From NCBI GenBank assembly GCA_035772405.1, contig JAYKKM010000143.1:248001-312000 (forward strand): 64,000 bases of DNA, read 5' to 3'. Made by a program: the position numbers and the translations under genes. Numbering within the stretch: position 1 is the stretch's first letter; each line of letters opens with the position of its first letter. Source of the DNA: Chrysogorgia sp. JL179-B06 (Eukaryota > Cnidaria > Anthozoa > Scleralcyonacea > Chrysogorgiidae). Positions 37,197 through 50,800 of the stretch are shown here, piece after piece. The notes beneath the pieces are model-generated. The model was not told the origin of the DNA and searched no databases. It was given only the letters and a program-made list of their open reading frames with translations.

Positions 37197-40100
37197 TACA
37201 GTATATATAATAGTATATTTGGATAAATAAGTTGAGTAACCACAAAAATTAAGAGAAAGAACGAAAGCGCTACCACAGTGAGTCCTTAAAACCTTTGTCC
37301 AGATACAGTGAATAAATCCTGAGTGATCCAAACCACTGACAATTCAACGACCAAGCTTCTTACTTGGCGGTTTGCACTTTGCAGGACTTCAAAACATGGA
37401 GCTGTGGGAATCATTTTCCAGACGTTTTCCGCCTAAACTTACAAGATTTTTTAGTCCAAATACCTTTGAATACTTTCTACTTCTTAGGATATTTGGGATG
37501 AGTTCGATTTGTGAACAGATAATTGCTTAAATACGCGAAAACTCGGCTTCGCCTAAGTAAAACTATATAGCGTAGTCACAGAAAGTGGTCACTCCAAGAT
37601 GGCCACCGCTAGCAATTTCCGGCTTCAATTTTCGTGACTCCGAAACAATAGGTTGCTCTATCCAGTCCTATTTTTGAGATCAGTGCAGGTAACCAATTGA
37701 ACGTCGCCATCTTGGATAAATTGGACGGCAATTTTAAATTTATATTTCATATTAAAGCAATCATTGACTTTTACTCAGCAGAAAATGGTTCCAAGTAAAA
37801 CTAGAACACCAGGCTTAATCGCCAAATAGACAAATAGTGAAAAAGTAGCGCAAAAATTGTAGAATTTACGATTCCTTGTTTTGGACCGCGAGGTTCTCGA
37901 ATTGTAGAAAAAGGCCTGAAACCAAGAAATTTGCCCTCCAATTTGCCCAAAATGGCGGCGTTCAATTGGTCACCAAATTCTGGCCCCAGTGCCACCTTTA
38001 GTTTTATTTATGATCTCTATGGTTGACAACACTGTTCACAGCACAACATTGATGACAACACTGTTCACAGCACAACATTGATGACAACACTGTTCACAGC
38101 ACATTGTTGATAACACTGTTCACAGCACAGCATTGTTGACAACACTGTTCACAGCACAGCATTGTTGACAACACTGTTCACAGCACAATATTGTTGATAA
38201 CACTGTTCACAGCACAACATTGATGACAACACTGTTCACAGCACAACATTGTTGATAACACTGTTCACAGCACAGCATTGTTGACAACACTGTTCACAGC
38301 ACAACATTGTTGACAACACTGTTCACAGCACAACATTGTTGACAACACTGTTCACAGCACAACATTGTTGATAACACTGTTCACAGCACAACATTGATGA
38401 CAACACTGTTCACAGCACAACATTGTTGACAACACTGTTCACAGCACAACATTGTTGATAACACTGTTCACAGCACAACATTGTTGATAACACTGTTCAC
38501 AGCACAACATTGTTGACAACACTGTTCACAGCACAACATTGATGACAACACTGTTCACAGCACAACATTGTTGATAACACTGTTCACAGCACACCATTGT
38601 TGACAACACTGTTCACAGCACAACATTGTTGACAACACTGTTCACAGCACAACATTGGTGACAACACTGTTCACAGCACAACATTGTTGACAACACTGTT
38701 CACAGCACAACATTGATGACAACACTGTTCACAGCACAACATTGTTGACAACACTGTTCACAGCACAACATTGTTGACAACACTGTTCACAGCACAACAT
38801 TGATGACAACACTGTTCACAGCACAACATTGTTGACAACACTGTTCACAGCACAACATTGTTGACAACACTGTTTACAGCACAACATTGTTGACAACACT
38901 GTTCACAGCACAACATTGTTGACAACACTGTTCACAGCACAACATTGATGACAACACTGTTCACAGCACAACATTGTTGACAACACTGTTCACAGCACAA
39001 CATTGTTGATAACACTGTTCACAGCACAACATTGTTGACAACACTGTTCACAGCACAACATTGATGACAACACTGTTCACAGCACATTGATGACAACACT
39101 GTTCACAGCACAACATTGTTGATAACACTGTTCACAGCACAACATTGTTGACAACACTGTTCACAGCACAACGTTGTTGATAACACTGTTTACAGCACAA
39201 CGTTGTTGATAACACTGTTTACAGCACAACGTTGTTGATAACACTGTTCACAGCACAACATTGTTGACAACACTGTTCACAGCACAACATTGTTGATAAC
39301 ACTGTTCACAGCACAACATTGTTGACAACACTGTTCACAGCACAACATTGTTGACAACACTGTTCACAGCACAACATTGTTGATAACACTGTTCACAGCA
39401 CAACATTGTTGCAACAGGTTGTACGTTTTTGGCGCGCGTATTTGGCTGACCAGCGGTAGCCACATAAACAGGTACCTTGCTTAAAGTATGATCTGACGTA
39501 CGTCAAAAAGTTAATTATTAATCCCACCATTTAACATTGCGTCATTACCTTTTTCGTCAAAACTGCTGTGCTCTAATAAACATTTTTCATACTGTAATAC
39601 TGTATCTTCAATGACTTTTGCCTATCATTTAAAATCAAATAAATAAGTTATTTTTTAGTTGATCGTGTGCGGGCAGAAATCCTATAGCTATGCATTTGTG
39701 CAATTTTATTGAACTGTAAATTTTATTGGAATATCCAAAGGAAAGGAAAAATAAGAAAACTTCAATGTGTCGAAAAATACTTAAGTAAGAGTACTTACGT
39801 ATATTAATGGACGACGTTTCGGACAATGTGTCCTTCTTCAGGTCCGAAACTTAAGTATTTTTCAACACATTGAAGTTCTCTTATTTCTCCTTTTCATATT
39901 ATATCCAGTTCTTTTGAGAACTTAGCAGCTTTCATATTTATTCCTATAAATTTTATTGGACTTTATTCAGTAGTAATTTAATTCAGTTGGAATAACTACA
40001 CTTTACAAATATTAAAGTATTTTGGCTTTCTTTCCGTTTTTGGTCTGTCAGTATGAAAATATTTTCCCTCGGTCTCGCAAATAGGGTTAACGGGAAATTT

Positions 40101-43100
40101 ATGACTCCGACTACCGTTGAAAAACAATTTAACCTTGTAGGGAATATGCACTTGGTTTTGCAAAAACAAATTATTATAAGACTAAGATATGTAACTCTGA
40201 CCAGAATCAGCTATTTCGCATCGAGGGAATGTTCCGAGTCAAACCAATGCCGTTACTGCCATCACACGACTCTCCACGTTCCCTAGCCGAGGCTTTTAGT
40301 TGTTATTTTTCCACCTAGATTCAGTTACTTCGAGAAAGACCAACTAGTTCACCTGTGGCAGTTAAGGAACTATCTGTATCAGTTGATTCTCCTTGTTGGA
40401 AAAGCTCATTCAGTCAATTTACTGCTGTATCTGAAAACTTTGCCTGCGATACTATCAAGAAGTACTCTTCTAAGTCCTGACCAATCACAGCGTGCGTAGA
40501 GTAAACATTATTTTCGAATGCATGATAGATGGCGAAAGTTGTGTATCTTACTCAAAATAATTCATAGTGCGAGGGTGATAATCTTGACAGAGTATTTACC
40601 TTTTCTTTGCTCACGTATAAACCTCGAAGGTTTACAAAAAGCGGAGGTACACCTTTTCGAAGGGCAGGTCTCATATACTCATCAAGTTTTTCAGAAAATT
40701 GTTTTCCTAAAATACAAATACAAATTTGCTTTGTAACGACACAACTAACAGGCGCAATAGCTGGGTTGTTTTAAGGGCGTTCTTTTTTTTCTCTTTATGT
40801 GCGCAAGACAAACGAAGTTCTCTTTAAAGGACATTGGCAACAGAAAATTAAGTTTGTCTAACATGAAAGAACTCGTAAAATGATAGAGTAACACCCTTTT
40901 CGTATTTACTTCGTTTTTGAAATTTTCAGTTTGTTGATATGTAAACGTCAGGTGCTGGGTAGAGAATTTTCACTCATTAAAAAAGTCTTATATCTCGGTG
41001 ATTGTGTGGAGTTATTATACGCACACGAGGAGTTATTATACGCACATTTTCAAGTAAATGTGTGGAACAAACTTGAAGATGGAACTAATATTCTAATGTC
41101 AAAAATTCTCTACCCTGCCCCTGACGTCAGAGACCATCTCATTTACATATCAAACAAACTGAAATATTTCAAAAACGAAGTAAAATACGGAAAAGTTGTA
41201 AAAGGTGTTACTCTATCATTTTGCGAGTTCTTTCATATTAGACAAACTTAATTTTTGTTGACAATGTCCTTTAAGTTTCATGTTTCATTTTCTCTTATGA
41301 AGTACTTTCGCTTGAAACGTTAAACGTCCTACACAGTATTTCTGTAGTACACCAACCTATTAGAGTATTCGATTTACCATTAGTGTTGCTAGTGTGATAT
41401 TTGAAGCCATGAAATAATCTTTTAATGAAACAAGTTATCACGAGCCAGCTCGCCTCCACTGTAACCAGGGCCTTAGTTTTGTTGTTTCTTTATGATAAAG
41501 ACATGCCTTACTGTTTCTCCATACGTTTATTAAAAATACGTGCTCTGTTTATCAAACATCTTAACGTCAGAGCTAAATTCGGACTCAGTCTTTGTGGCAG
41601 ATATTTTAACTAATCATATAGATTAGGCAAAATTACTCGAATATGATTGGCTAATGAGGACATTTTTCCTAAATTCAGAGCAAAATTACTTGTACCGGAC
41701 TGGTGGAGACGCCCAGCGGGAAACACTTAAGTTATTATGTTGTTTTACTTCTAAATTCAAGCTCCTCTGTTCTCTTAAGTCGATGTTTGACTCAATAAAG
41801 TTCGTTATAATGTACCGTTTACTTTCAGTGGATTGTATAGTTATTTTTTCACGCTTGGTTTTGACATTTAGCTGGCTTCCTCATGTTGTTCACGTGTGTA
41901 GCTAACTTATTTAATAAATGTTGCTCTCTATATGATTAACAGGTGATAACATGGTTCCTCGTAAAATTAAGGTTTTATAATTTCAATTGTGTTTTCAAAG
42001 TTTCACAAATTTTGTGAAACTTTAAAAACACGCGTGAAATTAAATCTGAATTTCCTCGAACCCATGCGATTACCTATACTAATTGGTCGATTTTGATGCT
42101 TAAATAATACGTCTTAAAATGTTTTTTTATAGAAAATAACAAATATGAAAGTGTGTTCTAAACATGCGTTTCATATTACTTAAAATATTGTGGAAATACT
42201 ATTTCGCCTTCCATAACTCCACATACGAGATGTACTTTTAATGGTAATACTTTTGGCAAGTATTTATGTTAGATCTTGGAGTTCTTTTGAGAATGTGTGT
42301 ATGTTTCGTCTCAGTAAATTATTGAAGAAAATACCAAGATAGCGACATACTAATTTTAATATATGCAGCATAATATTTTCAGTTGGGACAATATTATAAA
42401 AAAAATATTTGCCCACAACGGCCACTGCAAAATATAAAGCTACTCAGCGTCGGATTAACCATATGGCAGAAGCAGCATATGCCGTGGGCCCCGCGCCTTC
42501 TCGTTGCGCAATTTTAATTTCACTCGTTCTTTCTAGAAAACACGGGGCCCAAGTAAGTATGGGGGCCCGGTGAGCGCGGGGCCCCTCCCTTAAAACGTCC
42601 GCGCTTATTGGGACTTTTTAAACAGGGACCTTTTTAAGGCAGCGAGGAAAAATGAAAGATAATTTAATCCTATATATCTTTCTTCTTAGCGAAGTCCAAT
42701 TTCCCTTGCGCTCATGGTGAAACCACTGAGCTGGCAACGGCGGCAACGGCTGGCAAGGGGCAATGGACTGAAAATATGCCGGGGGGGTCCCGCGCAACCT
42801 TAATCCGGCCCTGAAGCTACTCAGCACTATACTTAAAAACATGTGACCTACGGCTTTATCGACGACGCCAAAAACAAGTTTTGGTACCAATTGGAAATGT
42901 TCGCGGCTCAGGAAATGTTCGTGGCGCACATCATTCGGCGCCATATTGATGTGACCACTTTTGAGGTGGAACTGTGATAAACAGTAGTTATAAGCTTTAT
43001 AGGAAGATGGGAAATTTCAGTACAAAGTGCAGTGCTTTTGGCTGCAGTAAGAGATGAAACAATGAAAAGGGGACGAGATTACACCTCGCAGGGCAACCTC

Positions 43101-46100
43101 GTACCCAGGGGTGGGCGGGGAGCGTTGATAAGACCCTGGGTATGAGATTGCTCGCAGGGACGGCGTTAGATCATATTGAGCTAACAGGGACGTCTTCGGG
43201 ACGATGTTTTTTAGTATAACCATAGCGCATGGTTAGGAAGACACTTAAGGCGGGGCGTTTAGGGTTAGAAAACTCGTCAGCCGGGGGGTTAGGATCTAAG
43301 TTGTTTTGGGGTTAGTTGCATGGTAAGTGGACAAGATTCTGACGATTATATAGCTCGCTTTTAAGAATAAGCCTAATAGTAACCGTTATAGTAACCGTTA
43401 TAGTAACCTTAATATAAAAAAAACATCGTCTCAAAGACGTCACTGTACTTTAGCTCAATATGATCTAACGCCGACCACCTCGCAGTGCTCACACCAATAT
43501 GGCCACCGCGAGCTAATTCCAGTTACATAATTTACTGTTATGGAGCCATAGTTTGTGTTCTAAATTATGAAAAACCTTCAACTGATTAATTTTAGCATCT
43601 TAAAGTGCCTATGAAACGAAAATGTTTATTTTTTTGAAGGAAAATTATTCAAAACTAAGAATCTGCATTAAAATATTGTTCAAGTAAAAACAATCCTCGC
43701 GATAAACTCTCGCGCTTTCTTCCTGTTCTTGCAACTTCCCACGTGCACCATTTAACAATTAGACAACGAGTCCGAGTTGTCTATGAGCAAATAGTCTGAA
43801 GGCGAAGCCTGAGTTGACTATTCGTTCATAGACAACGAGGACGAGTTGTCTAATTGTTTTAGTAGAAACAAATTAGTGGACTATTACAAATCATGCATTC
43901 TCCAAAAAATTATCCAAAAACTCATCTGAAACCTCCCCAAAACGAGAGTTTTCTGCCATTGTTTTTAGCGCGTTTCGCCATTATGGTCTATCACGAATAG
44001 ACAACGGTTGAGCAGCCAATCAGAATGCAGTATTTATAATGGACCATGATCTCTTGAGTAGTAGAAATATGTTGTGTATTAAAAGCATGGTACAAACCAT
44101 TTATAAAATCTAGTGGAAGTCGTTTCGGGCATTGCGCTTTTGGAAAGTTCTCGGCCATTCTTGAATAAATTTTCATCCTTTCTGAAATATTTTCTATTAA
44201 AATAAAAAAAACATGAGAACATGGTTATTGGTTTCACTTACAAATACAAATAGACACAATAGGGCCATCATTTTAGGCATTTTAAGCGTACGTTCGACGG
44301 CTCAGACTCGATGTACAGCGGGGGTTTCTTTTCAATTCTGACGTCATTGAGTGCAAGGAACAAACGAAAAGTACTCGATGACGTTAAAATTGAAAACTTG
44401 AACATCAACCTTGAGCCGTCGAACAAATTCGAAAATGGCGGCATCCAGAAGCATAAAATACGAGAGTGAAAATGTTATTTCTCGAGTACAAGAGCAGATA
44501 CCGTAAAACTATTAACATTTATAAACATTATACTTGTTTGGGTACAGTTCCCCTTTAAAGTGCATATAAATCCTATACAATTTTTTGATTTCTGTAAAAA
44601 GGACGCCAAAATAGTTGATAAGGTCGTTTTCAGTTTTTGATTACGTCCATTCGTTTCAGAGATATATCTCTTCGAACATTGCCAAAAGCGCTGTTTTCGC
44701 AAATGGCAAAGGGTCTGGCAACTAACTACATTATGTGACGTAACTTAAGGGACAAAAGTTGCTCATAAGAGTTATTTAACTTATTTTCTCGTGTATTCTG
44801 TTGTATAGTTATCATCGAAGCGAGCAACATGCCCAAATGAATCAGACTTAGAAAACGGAATTTCACTTCATCACATTGCTTAAGCTACGTCACAGGTGGC
44901 TCGTCCAAGGTCTCTTTCGGCTTTTTTCGTCTCACAGTTTTTCTTGCAAATAGAATGAACCACTGTGGAGGGTTTATATGCACTTTAACATTAACAAAAT
45001 GATTTGATTGACAGATATTAAGCCCACCAATTATGTGTAAGACTGAAACCAGTGTAAATATCTAAAGGAACTTCTACCACCCTAGTCACGACAGCAAGGT
45101 TGTTGGTTCGATTTCCGCTTATAGTAGCCTCAGGGTTTTTCAGCAACAACTTAAAGGACATTGGCAACAAAAATTAAGTTTGTCTAATATGAAAGAACTC
45201 GTAAAATGATAGAGTAACATATTTTACAACTTTTCCGTATTTTACTTCGTTTTTGAAATATTTCAGTTTAGTTTGTTTGATATGTAAATGAGATGGTCTC
45301 TGACGTCAGGTGTTGGGTAGAGAAGTTTCACACATTAGAATATGAGTTCCATCTTCAAGTTTGTTTCACAAATTTACTTGAAAATGTGCGTATAATAACT
45401 CCTCAATCATGATAATGAACGCTGTAAACTTAGCAATCACTGAGATATAAGACCTTTTTTAATGTGTGAAAATTCCCTACCCAACACCTGACGTCAGAGA
45501 CCATCTCATTTACATATCAAAGTAAAATATGGGAAAGTTGTAAAAGGTGTTACTCTATCATTTTACGAGTTCTTTTATATTAGACAAACTTAATTTTTGT
45601 TGCCAATGTCCTTTAACGAGTTAAATTATTTACACTTCATAAATGGGTGGATTACTATTGTTGTCTGATTTAACATCCTGTAGAGGATGCTTAATTATAT
45701 TAAAGTGCCTATGAAACGAAATTGTTTTCAGTTTTTCGTGGTTAGGCATGTTTAGAACACACTTTCATTTTTGGTATTTTAAAACATTTAAGACGTTATT
45801 TTTAAGCCAACATATTAAAAGAGAGAAAGGGTCCTAATTTAGCTCGAAAGTGTACTAATGACGTCAAGGTGCTTGGTAAACAGAGAACTATTTTTAGGAG
45901 TTAGGAGCGCCAGAAACGCAATATCTTTCACCTCTCACTAATTTCTGCCATCTTTACACTACTTGTGAACACCTTGACGTCACATCAACAAGTCACGTGG
46001 TATTTAGCCGTGCGTAGAATTGACCACCTTTTTGGCTGAAATGTTCGTTCTTTTATAGCCTATTTCAGTGGCGTAATATCGTTTTTAAGAATGTTTTAAG

Positions 46101-47808
46101 TTCAATATGTTCTAAAAGCATATTGAAAATTTAAAAACTGAAAAACCTGTTTCCTGGACACTTTAAGGTTTTGTTAGATACCTGGTTGAATAGCTTTTTC
46201 TAGTAATTCATAATATCCAGAGTTCTCAGGATTTCTGTTTAGTAATTCCCAATATATGACTTCAGCCTCTTTCAAGTTATCAAGTTGCAAATACAAGGAA
46301 GCTATTCAGTAAAGAAAAGGTGAGAAAAATCAACAAACTACAGAAATAAAAGCATGACACACGCAATGGAGAGCAGGCTATTTCAAAAGTATAAAACAAA
46401 CAAAAATAATTTCATTAATTCTAACATAACTCTTTGTTTTGCAACGAAACAAACATATCCTGGACTTCAATGAAAGTACATTTAAAATGCCACTGCCACC
46501 AAATGTTTGGTTTCCATTTTATTTATTTGTTGAAATATTCTAACTTTTGCGAGTAATTTGACGTATCGATGGGCTTTGTCCGATAAATTAAGGTGGTCTT
46601 GGACAAAAATAATAAGATTCTTTAATGTTCGTATTTTCAAATATATTTTGGATGGAAATGATATGATATCATATGCTGATACTAAATGAATCAATTTCAT
46701 GTGCTGTTACCATGGTAACCTAGAAACAACCCCCAACAGAGTAATAAAGGGCACTTGTTCAGGGCAGAATAGCAAGAGAAGTAAAGACTAGAAAAATATA
46801 AAATTAGATTTAATGTAAAGCCAATAGATATATCCAACATGTAAACCTCAAAAAATTATAAATTTATATACATTTACCTCGAAAATTTAATTTGTTTGTA
46901 ACAATGCCAAAATTCGGATAAACACAGTCGAGAAAAAGGAATTTTCTAAAACACATATTTACCATGTGTTAAATTTTTGAGGTTAAGTTTGAGATCTATT
47001 TACAATGATCAAATTTTCAGAATTTGATGTCTATACAACTAATAATGAATGTAGCATAGCGTCCCATGTCTAGTAAAATAACGGTTTGATAAATTCGAGT
47101 TTAAAGTTTTGAAATAACTTTGTATTGTCTATTTTATTCTATTGTATTCCGTTCTATTGTTTTCATTGTTTTCCATTGTGTCGCCTCGTTATCTGAAAAC
47201 CACTCTTTGCAATATTTATCCCCTTTTCACTGCACGAATAATACATTTAACATCAGGAAACGAAAAAGCAATGATTAATAATGTATAATTTGGTAGTTTT
47301 AAAAATTTTTTTTTGGAAAAATGTTGACCAAGACCACCTTAAAGTGGATGAATCTGAAATTAGATGCTACACGAGAAATTCAACGCCGCCATTTGTTTTC
47401 GTTTGTGACGTCATAAGTATGACATATGGCACAGAAAATTCTGTAAATTGGCTGTTAGTACAACTAGTTTGCTTAGAACGGCCAGCAACATAACATTTTC
47501 CTCCATGACGACGAGACGAACCAGTTGAAGATGTAGCTATTTTCTCTGTTTGCCATGTGTGTCATACTTATGACGTCACAGCGCCCAATAAAGCAACCGC
47601 AAAATTTCGCATCCGAAGTGGCATATTTCGCTATTTCAACAGTTGATAAAATCACTTCTGTTCAACCAAATTTTGTTCTGATTGTAGATTTCAAAATCGG
47701 AACGTGCAAATTTTCATTTGGGGAAACAAAATAGAAACCAAAAATTTGGTGGCAGTGGCACTTTATTAGAAGTATTCACTGAGCAACAAATAAAAAATAA
47801 ATTGGGCA

Positions 47809-47840
<32 letters not shown>

Positions 47841-50800
47841 GTGTTGTTCCCACATTTCCGTCAAAGCACACAACAAAAAGCGCCAGTTTCAACTCTCAAG
47901 TAGAGGTTGAAGTAAATATTCAATAAACTTTGTTCACCTGGCACCTTAGGTTCCAGGCATCATTTATTGACTGATATTCGATATAGGTCACTTAATTGAA
48001 AAATTTCTAACTACTCAATCACATACCTTTCAGTTCTTTTACAGCCAGTCTGTCACGTATCTGATGCTCATGATTTTTCAAATGCTCTAATGCCTCTGTC
48101 AATTTCCCTGATTCTCTTATAATCATATTTTGATATAACAACATTTCACAATGTTCATTATCGAATTTAGTTATCTAAAATAACACAAAGGAATTGTCAT
48201 ATTCAAACAGAATTTTACACGATGAGGAAAAGGGTTGAAAGCTAACTTAGGCGTGAAAATGAGATACCATAGTTTGAATCTAATACAATCTTGTTTTAGT
48301 CTAACAGTATATTGATACTATAGGTACTGCCTCGCACCCAGGCATCTCAATCCTTTTACGCGCCTTGCCAACGAGGCAGCAAAAGGTACAAGATACTACA
48401 TACTGTAGGTTAGGGGTGCACAGGACAGTGCTTTTTACTATCTGGCCGGACACCGGATTTACCGGATAGTTGAAATATATCCGGCGGGATATCGGATATT
48501 TTCGTATATAAGTCTCAGTCCTTCTTTTCAGGTTGAATTATCATATTTTGACTAGTCTCTGGGCTATAACCTGCATTGTGACCGAAATTTGATTCGATGC
48601 ATTGAAAATTACTAATCCATGCTTCAATTCATGGTTTGAGCCTGCAGTTATACCAATAACAATGTTATATAACTGCAGTCTCAAATAGTACTGTACAGGT
48701 AGTTTGAAAGTATAAATAGTATTAAACTATGAAAAATTGAAAATGAAATGATTAATCGCACTTGGTCTAATGGTCTCAAAACATGCATGTAAAAGATATA
48801 TACGAAATTATAATTTATTAAGCTTCGTATGAAATAGATTAGATCTTATAAATATAAACAAACTGAAGCGGCATAATGGCAACCTGTTAAGTACTGTTAT
48901 GAGCTATATTGTTACTAAATTTCATTACTGAACTTATTTTGAACTTATTAACAAGTTGATATCTTTTGTCTGTTTAAGAAGATAGTTAACCATAACCAAC
49001 AATACTGGAACAATAAACAAGCTCAATATTGCTATTTTGTTGTATTCATGTCTATTTTTATTATATGTAAATTAACACAAATTTATTACGCCTGTCAAAA
49101 ACTAATTATCCGGTATCCGGCCGGATACTAAATCCGGTGCACCCCTACTGTAAGCACTGAGTGGTATACAAAAACGATTATAAAAATTATTCGACAAATT
49201 CTAAGGGGTCATCCACAAGCGTACAGAGCGTACGCTGGGGGAGGGGGTTAACGACAATGTACGCTTTTTAAAATATCGATGGTGGCTTTCATTGAATGCA
49301 CAGCAGTACTTCCACTTGCAGCGATTTTGGCAAGAAAATTATCCTTCAAAAAAGAAAACTGGATCGTGGTGGAAGCACTACCTCGGTCCCAGGCCCTCTT
49401 TCTAACGGTGCTTCATTATCACAACAATGGCGACCGACAATAGCTCACTAGACCATGAAATAGAAACACTACGCAAATTCTTGATGAAGAGAGCAGACGT
49501 TGTGCATAAGGTTCAACATTTAAGAGTACGCTCTGGGAGGGAGGGAAGGGGTCGAAAAAAAGAGTACGCTCTGTACGCTTGTGAAACTGTTGATAATTAT
49601 GGATGACCCCTAAGTAAAACATAGCACATGCATCCCTCCTTGAAAATCCCTTTAGCTTGTCTAATACTACACCAAACATCTTGCATAAATAATATTTTCA
49701 AAAGAGGTCATCTCAGTTTAGCCAAAATACAAATGAAGTTCATGTGAAAGATCTTTCTGACTTTAGTTTATTCCCGAAGTTCCAGCATTTCTAACGATTT
49801 AGTTAAGATAATATGCCGAGTTGAAGTTAAAAATTGGAGGATTTTGACGCCATATTTATTTTAAAAATATGACGTCATTGAGTTGCTTCTTTATCGGCAG
49901 TGGAGTTGTTTTGATGGCGATCACATAGTGACACGTTCTTTGAATTATAATTAGTCGAAATAAACTTTTAGTTCCTCATGCGCGAAAGTATAGCTTCTTG
50001 GGCATAATGAGATAGAAGCACTCAGTGACGTCATATTTGAGAAACAAATATGGCGTAGAAATTTAAAAAACTCTCCAAATTGAACTTGCTATATATTCTT
50101 AACTTAATTGATTTGAATGCCGAAACTTTGTATAGGTAATCGCATGGGCCCGAGGAAAATTAAGGTTTAATTTCGCACGTGTTTTCAAATTTTCACAAAA
50201 TTGTCATTTGTGAAACTTTGAAAACACAAGTGAAATTAAACCTTAATTTTACGAGGAACCATGTGATTACCTGTTGATCATATAGAGGGAAAAATGTATT
50301 CATAAGTAAGTTAGCTACGCACGTGAATAACATGAGGAAGCCAGCTAAATGTCAAAGGCAAGCGTGAAAAACAACTACACAGTCCACTGAAAGTGAACGG
50401 TGCATTACAACAAACTTTATCGAGTCAAACATCGACTTATGAGAACAGATCCAACTTAAGTGTTTCCCGCTGGTGTCTCCACCAATCAGGTACAAGTAAT
50501 TTTGCCATGAATTTAGGAAAAATGCCCTCCTCATTAGCCAATCATATTCGAGTAATTTTGCCCTCCATATGATTAGGAAATAAACAAAAGTTAGTAAGAT
50601 GTTCCATATGAACTTCACTTGTATTTTGACTGGAGTACAAGTTTATACTTACAGATTGACTTTTGGAAAATTCTTCGAGTATTTTGTAAGCCATATTATA
50701 ATCCTTAAGAAGGTGATGGGAAATTGCGTAACCAACCCATGATGCTCTTTGAGCAGGTTTGAACTTCAACAGCAGGTACCGCGTTTCCTTTTAGTGGAAA

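Larger units (their letters stand above)
34555..38030. mobile_element. Large palindromic element with a stack of three insertions in its left arm
   Basis: Left arm pieces: 'TGTTGACAACAGAGATCATA' (34571-34590), 'AACTAGAGGGGGCATCCAAT', then, after the three insertions, 'GTAACCAATTGAACGTCGCC' at 37690. The right arm, inverted, is continuous: 'GGCGTTCAATTGGTCACC' (37955-37972), 'TCTGGCCCCAGTGCCACC' and 'TTTATGATCTCTATGGTTGA' to about 38026. The uninterrupted right arm shows that 34628-34858, 34877-35119 and 35133-37685 are later insertions. Confidence 0.7.

Noticed and set aside
37146..37331. Minus-strand frame ending in Ile-Tyr repeats
   Set aside because: Reads through the (TA)n microsatellite in the right arm of the long-TIR element.
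38016..39413. CRISPR array
   Set aside because: A 29-bp repeat without unique spacers in an animal genome; it is a minisatellite.
40931..41251. 106-codon plus-strand frame
   Set aside because: It is entirely inside the palindromic element 40824-41274; the translation mirrors itself.
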